Source of the DNA: Gemmatimonadota bacterium
GTDB taxonomy: Bacteria > JAAXHH01
NCBI GenBank assembly: GCA_026706345.1
Contig: JAPOYX010000289.1
Span: 1 to 39,039, forward strand
Direction: 5' to 3'
DNA: 39,039 nucleotides
Position numbers and translations under genes: made by a program. The notes under the pieces were generated by a model that saw nothing but the letters and a program-made list of their open reading frames with translations, searched no databases and was not told where the DNA came from. The first letter of the stretch is position 1. Each line of letters begins with the position of its first letter. Shown piece by piece: positions 35,878 to 39,039 of the stretch.

Positions 35878-37166
35878 TCTTCAACCATGGCCTTGTCCAG
35901 CATGTCGGTCAGGGGCTGGGTCAGGTACGACAAGGCGGTGCGGTCGCCGCCGGTGAACATGATGTCGACCGGCATGCCCGGGCCGATGGTGACGTCGCCC
36001 ATCTTCGCCATCTCTTCCTCGGGCACCACGATGCGGGCGATGTAGTAGGCCGTGCCGGCCTCCTGGTCGCTGAACGCGTCCGCGGAGACGCGCTCGACCT
36101 TGCCTTCCACCTGCGGCGTGGTGCGCCAACTGAAGGCGGAGAAGCGCAACCGGGCGGTCTGGCCGGGATACACGTTATCGACGTCGAGGGGGCGCACCTG
36201 CCCCTCCACCATGAGCCGGTCCTCGCTGGGGACGATGTTCATGATGGGGTTGCCCGGCGGGATCACCCCGCCCAGGGTGTGCACCGACAGGCCGATGACC
36301 TTGCCGTCCTGGGGCGCGACGATGGTGGTGCGGTCCAGCACGTCCGACACCGCGTTGATGCGCTCGCGGGTCTCGAACCATTGCTGCTGCGCCGCGGCGA
36401 TCTGGTCGGACGCCTCCGTCACCCAGCCGTTCTCGATCTGGAGGATCTCCTGGCGGGTCTCGCCGATCTTCACCCGGGTCGCGGCGATGTCCGCGACAAT
36501 GCTGCCGAGCCTGCCGACGTTCTGTTCGTATTCACGCTGCCGGCCGATGAGCACACCCTCGTCCACCAGTTGCTGTTCCTTCAGGGCAACCAGGCTTTCC
36601 AGGTCCTGCTCGATCAGGCCCTGCTCGCGCAGCAGCGCCCCCCGGCTCGCGTCCTGGCCGCGCACCTGTTCCTCAAGCTGGCTGATACGGTGGCGCAGGA
36701 TCTCGATCTGGCCGTGGTACTGGCGGCGCCGCACCTCGAACAGGTTCTGCTGCTCGGTGAGGATTTTCTCGATCACCGGGTCATCGCGCAGCGCCAGCAG
36801 TTCGCCGGAGAAAGTGATCTCCTCCTGTAACAGGCGTTCGGCATTGAGCCGGTCGATCTCCGCCAGCCGGCCGTAATAGCGGCTTTCCAGGAGTTCGAGC
36901 TGGGCGCGGTTCTGGGTCTCGCTCAATTCGATGAGGACGTCGCCGGCCTTGACCTCGCTGCCCTCGCGCACGTACAGTTTCTCCACGATGCCGCCTTCCA
37001 GGTGCTGGATGGTCTTGTGTTCCGTGTCCACCACCACCGTGCCCATGGCGACCACGCCCTCGGTCAGCGGCGCCAGCGTGGACCAGGCGAGGAACCCGCC
37101 CAGGGCAATGACGATGACGATGATGCCCCGGCGCATTACCACGTCGCGGGACATCAGGGCCTGCAA
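35874..37166 (-). CDS. HlyD-type membrane fusion protein of type I secretion (N-terminus frameshifted)
   Basis: As read, this 430-aa adaptor links the inner membrane ABC exporter to the TolC channel. It has one membrane helix (about residues 14-32, RRGIIVIVIALGGFLAW), a lipoyl-like half motif EGGIVEKLYVREGSEVKAGDVLIEL, a long coiled coil and a beta-barrel ending. The listed start is TTG at 37166. The natural start is probably ATG at 37374 (MATEAKQSPVNLALGTVTDW), but a 52-bp tandem duplication at 37213-37316 shifts the frame by one, so that start no longer reads into the body. A functional protein would need internal initiation (TTG at 37166 or the ATG four codons on). The missing piece is only the short cytoplasmic tail. 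Confidence 0.8.
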   Translation of the reverse strand: MQALMSRDVVMRRGIIVIVIALGGFLAWSTLAPLTEGVVAMGTVVVDTEHKTIQHLEGGIVEKLYVREGSEVKAGDVLIELSETQNRAQLELLESRYYGRLAEIDRLNAERLLQEEITFSGELLALRDDPVIEKILTEQQNLFEVRRRQYHGQIEILRHRISQLEEQVRGQDASRGALLREQGLIEQDLESLVALKEQQLVDEGVLIGRQREYEQNVGRLGSIVADIAATRVKIGETRQEILQIENGWVTEASDQIAAAQQQWFETRERINAVSDVLDRTTIVAPQDGKVIGLSVHTLGGVIPPGNPIMNIVPSEDRLMVEGQVRPLDVDNVYPGQTARLRFSAFSWRTTPQVEGKVERVSADAFSDQEAGTAYYIARIVVPEEEMAKMGDVTIGPGMPVDIMFTGGDRTALSYLTQPLTDMLDKAMVEE

Positions 37167-37212
37167 TTCCTTCTTCTCGTCCGCGGCGTCCTGGGACAGG
37201 CGGACTTCGTCT

Positions 37213-37316
37213 TCCTTCGGCCCGCGCAGCAGGGCGGCGGCGTAGCCGTACAGGCGCTGCAGCCTCCTTCGGCCCGCGCAGCAGGGAAGCGGCGTAGCCG
37301 TACAGGCGCTGCAGCC
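37213..37316. repeat. 52-bp tandem duplication causing a +1 frameshift
   Basis: Two direct copies (37213-37264 and 37265-37316) differ only at two adjacent bases (CG versus AA). Since 52 is one more than a multiple of three, the second copy throws the HlyD-type gene out of frame. With either copy removed, the ATG at 37374 would read through LYGYAA-LLRGPKEDEVRLSQ into the membrane helix and the rest of the protein. Confidence 0.9.
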
Positions 37317-37374
37317 AGTCGGTTACCGTACCGAGCGCCAGGTTAACAGGTGATTGTTTTGCTTCTGTTGCCAT
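37317..37374 (-). pseudogene. Detached 5' end of the HlyD-type gene
   Basis: The ATG at 37374 starts MATEAKQSPVNLALGTVTDW, a plausible cytoplasmic N-terminus for a PrtE/HlyD-type adaptor, and an A-rich ribosome site region precedes it. It reads into the duplication and then into a wrong frame. It should be joined to 35874-37166 if the duplication is a sequencing or assembly error or a recent mutation. Confidence 0.6.
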
Positions 37375-37394
37375 TGTTTGTTTCTTGGATATGT

Positions 37395-37506
37395 GGGGCC
37401 AGAGTAAAAATTCTTCGAATTTCTTACTCTGACCCCTGTGCTTCACGGATAGACAGGACTCGCGGGGTCGGAGTAAGAATTTCGTTAGAAATTTTACTCT
37501 GACCCC
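37395..37506. repeat. Paired palindromes A8 and A9
   Basis: A8 (37395-37436, first arm with one change, GGGGCCAGAG) and A9 (37464-37506, first arm GGGGTCGGAG) are separated by 27 bases with GGATAGACAGGACTC. Order, subtypes and spacer match the A6/A7 pair. The pair fills most of the 163-bp gap between the ABC exporter gene and the adaptor gene, inside one operon, so it may weaken or stabilise the downstream transcript. Confidence 0.9.
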
Positions 37507-37537
37507 AGGTATATCCAGGCAAATCCAGGTATTTCAA

Positions 37538-39039
37538 CTATTGTGCCTGCGCTGTCTTCTCGGCGGCGGCCGGGGCCGGGCGCATGAAGCGCTTCAGGAC
37601 TTCTTCGCGGGGGCCGCTCTCCAGCAGGACGCCTTCCTTCAGGACCAGTACGTTTTTGACCATCTGCAGCAGGCGGAAGTTGTGGGTCACAATCAGGGTT
37701 GTGACGCCGCGCTTGGACAAGGCAAGCAAGGTATTCCTGAGCGCCATCTCGCCGTCCGTGTCCAGGTTCGCGTCCGGTTCATCCAGTATTATCAGCGCCG
37801 GGTCGCCGTACAAGGCCCGGGCCAGGGCCACGCGCTGGCGCTGCCCGGCGGACAGGTTGGCGCCGCCGGCCGCGATGGGCGTATTGTAGTTCTCCGGCAG
37901 GCGCATGACCATGTCGTGGCAATTCGACTGCTGCGCGGCGGCGAGCACCGCGTCGTTGTCCGGTTCGGACAGGCGGGCGATGTTCTCGGCAACCGTGCCT
38001 TCGAACAGTTCCACCTCCTGGGGCAGGTAGCCCACGTGGCGGAAACGGCTCTCGGTGGGCCAATCGCCGATGGCGGCCCCGTCCAGGCGCACCACCCCGC
38101 CCTGCGGGCTCCACACACCCACCATGAGGCGGGCCAGGGTGCTCTTGCCGCTGCCGCTGGGGCCGATGAGCCCGGTGGAAGAACCCGGTTCCAGGGTAAA
38201 TTGCACGCGCTTCAATGTCAGCTTGGTCGTTCCGGGGGGCGCAGCAGACACGCCCTCCACTTCCAGTTTGCCGGTGGGCCGGGGCAGGCTCGTGGCGCCT
38301 CCGTGCCGTTCCGGCGGCGCGTTCGTGAGCAGGTTATTGAGGCGGCGCCAGGACTGGCGGGCGGACATGAACCCGCGCCAGGCCGATATGCCCTGCTCGA
38401 TGGGGGCCAGGGCGCGGCCCAGGATAATGGAGGCGGCGATCATCATGCCCGGCGTGATCTGCTGCTTGAGCACCAGCCAGGCGCCCATGCCGAGGATGCC
38501 CACCTGCACGATCTGGCGGCCGGACTTGGACGCAGCCAGCAGCATGCTGATGCGGGAGCCGCCGCGGGCCTGGAACGCGACGCCGCGGTCGTGCTTGTCG
38601 CGCCAGCGCCTGCGGAAACCCTCGAACATGCCCATGGCCTCCAGTACGTCCGCATGGCGCAGGCTGCTCTCGACGAAACGGTGGGATTCGGCGGTGTGCT
38701 CGGAGGCATTGCGCAAGGGTCCGCGCGAAGTCCATTCCGTCAACAGGGCAATGAACAGGATCAGCAACGCGGCGAAGGTCGCAAAGAAACCCAGCCAGGG
38801 GTGGATGATGAAAATCGCGGCGATGAATACCGGCGCCCAGGGGGCGTCGAAAAAGGCAATCGCGGGCGGGCTGGAGATGAACTGGCGCACCGTATCCAGG
38901 TCGCGCACGGGCTGGTTGGCGCTCTGCCGGAAGCGCTGCAGGCTGCCGCGGAACACGCCGGACAGCACGTCGTCCAGCACTTCATAGTTCAGGAACAGGG
39001 CGATGCGCGCCATCAGGCGCTGGCGCACCCAGTCCAGCA
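37538..39039 (-). CDS. Type I secretion ABC transporter, PrtD-like (5' end cut by window)
   Basis: About 500 residues of an inner membrane exporter with fused membrane and ATPase domains are present. The transmembrane part includes DAPWAPVFIAAIFIIHPWLG, highly typical of PrtD-type exporters. The ATPase has Walker A (GPSGSGKST), the Q-loop YLPQ, the signature LSAGQRQRVALARAL, Walker B (LIILDEPDANLD) and the His switch (THN). The frame is open to the right edge (LLDWVRQRLMARIA), so the first membrane helices, perhaps 70-90 residues, lie outside. There is no N-terminal C39 peptidase visible, matching exporters of proteases, lipases or S-layer proteins with C-terminal signals. It heads the secretion operon with the adaptor and channel. 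Confidence 0.94.
   Translation of the reverse strand, partial: LDWVRQRLMARIALFLNYEVLDDVLSGVFRGSLQRFRQSANQPVRDLDTVRQFISSPPAIAFFDAPWAPVFIAAIFIIHPWLGFFATFAALLILFIALLTEWTSRGPLRNASEHTAESHRFVESSLRHADVLEAMGMFEGFRRRWRDKHDRGVAFQARGGSRISMLLAASKSGRQIVQVGILGMGAWLVLKQQITPGMMIAASIILGRALAPIEQGISAWRGFMSARQSWRRLNNLLTNAPPERHGGATSLPRPTGKLEVEGVSAAPPGTTKLTLKRVQFTLEPGSSTGLIGPSGSGKSTLARLMVGVWSPQGGVVRLDGAAIGDWPTESRFRHVGYLPQEVELFEGTVAENIARLSEPDNDAVLAAAQQSNCHDMVMRLPENYNTPIAAGGANLSAGQRQRVALARALYGDPALIILDEPDANLDTDGEMALRNTLLALSKRGVTTLIVTHNFRLLQMVKNVLVLKEGVLLESGPREEVLKRFMRPAPAAAEKTAQAQ

Noticed and set aside
36781-37446. 221-codon minus-strand frame as a separate gene
   Set aside because: Only its first ~40 residues from the ATG at 37374 are gene-like; after the 52-bp duplication it runs in the wrong frame of the HlyD-type gene.

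Overview
The window looks like chromosomal DNA of a high-GC, hopanoid-making gammaproteobacterium, probably marine or host-associated. The main clues are a fabA-fabB pair for unsaturated fatty acids, malate synthase G, ispG of the DXP pathway, a TonB-dependent receptor, a class III PHA synthase and hopanoid genes. No species can be named from the sequence alone. No rRNA, tRNA, CRISPR array, integrase or transposase was seen.

Layout. 1-5.9 kb: malate synthase G (partial, minus), a membrane-anchored parvulin (plus), argS (minus) and a LysR regulator (plus). 6-12.9 kb: a plus-strand catabolic-type operon with acyl-CoA ligase, a SemiSWEET-like 3-TM protein, a 111-aa unknown, an SDR, and hydantoinase/oxoprolinase subunits A and B. 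12.9-15.2 kb, minus strand: a short reductive-dehalogenase-like double [4Fe-4S] protein coupled to a 77-aa unknown, and an LLM-class flavin monooxygenase. 15.5-18.9 kb: a TonB-dependent receptor and an exported amidohydrolase. 19-27 kb: a lipid cluster with an HpnL-like membrane protein, squalene synthase, an HpnG-like phosphorylase, a PhyH-type dioxygenase, an HpnN-like RND exporter, a CDP-alcohol phosphatidyltransferase and HpnA; no squalene-hopene cyclase or HpnH is present. 27-30.2 kb, minus strand: acs followed directly by class III phaC. 30.4-31.3 kb: two tandem paralogous small membrane proteins, each with its own strong ribosome binding site and near-identical terminator hairpin. 31.3-34.5 kb: ispG (minus), fabA and fabB (plus). 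34.6-39 kb, minus strand: a type I secretion operon (ABC ATPase partial at the right edge, HlyD-type adaptor, TolC-type outer membrane protein).

Functional links. A carbon route is plausible: acetate is activated by Acs, and its products feed the glyoxylate shunt (malate synthase), PHA (PhaC) or, indirectly, fatty acids. IspG makes isoprenoid precursors that squalene synthase turns toward hopanoids, which HpnN would move. The 6-19 kb block has the composition of an uptake-and-degradation locus: receptor, amidohydrolase, monooxygenase, amide or lactam hydrolase, dehydrogenase and CoA ligase. Its substrate is unknown.

The most distinctive non-coding feature is a family of nine near-palindromic elements (here called A, arms GGGGTCAGAGTAA / TTACTCTGACCCC), plus a second inverted-repeat family (here called B, core AGGACACCCAT). 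They sit almost only in intergenic gaps, sometimes paired or nested, and at three places supply the stop codon of the upstream gene. A 52-bp tandem duplication shifts the frame near the 5' end of the HlyD-type gene.
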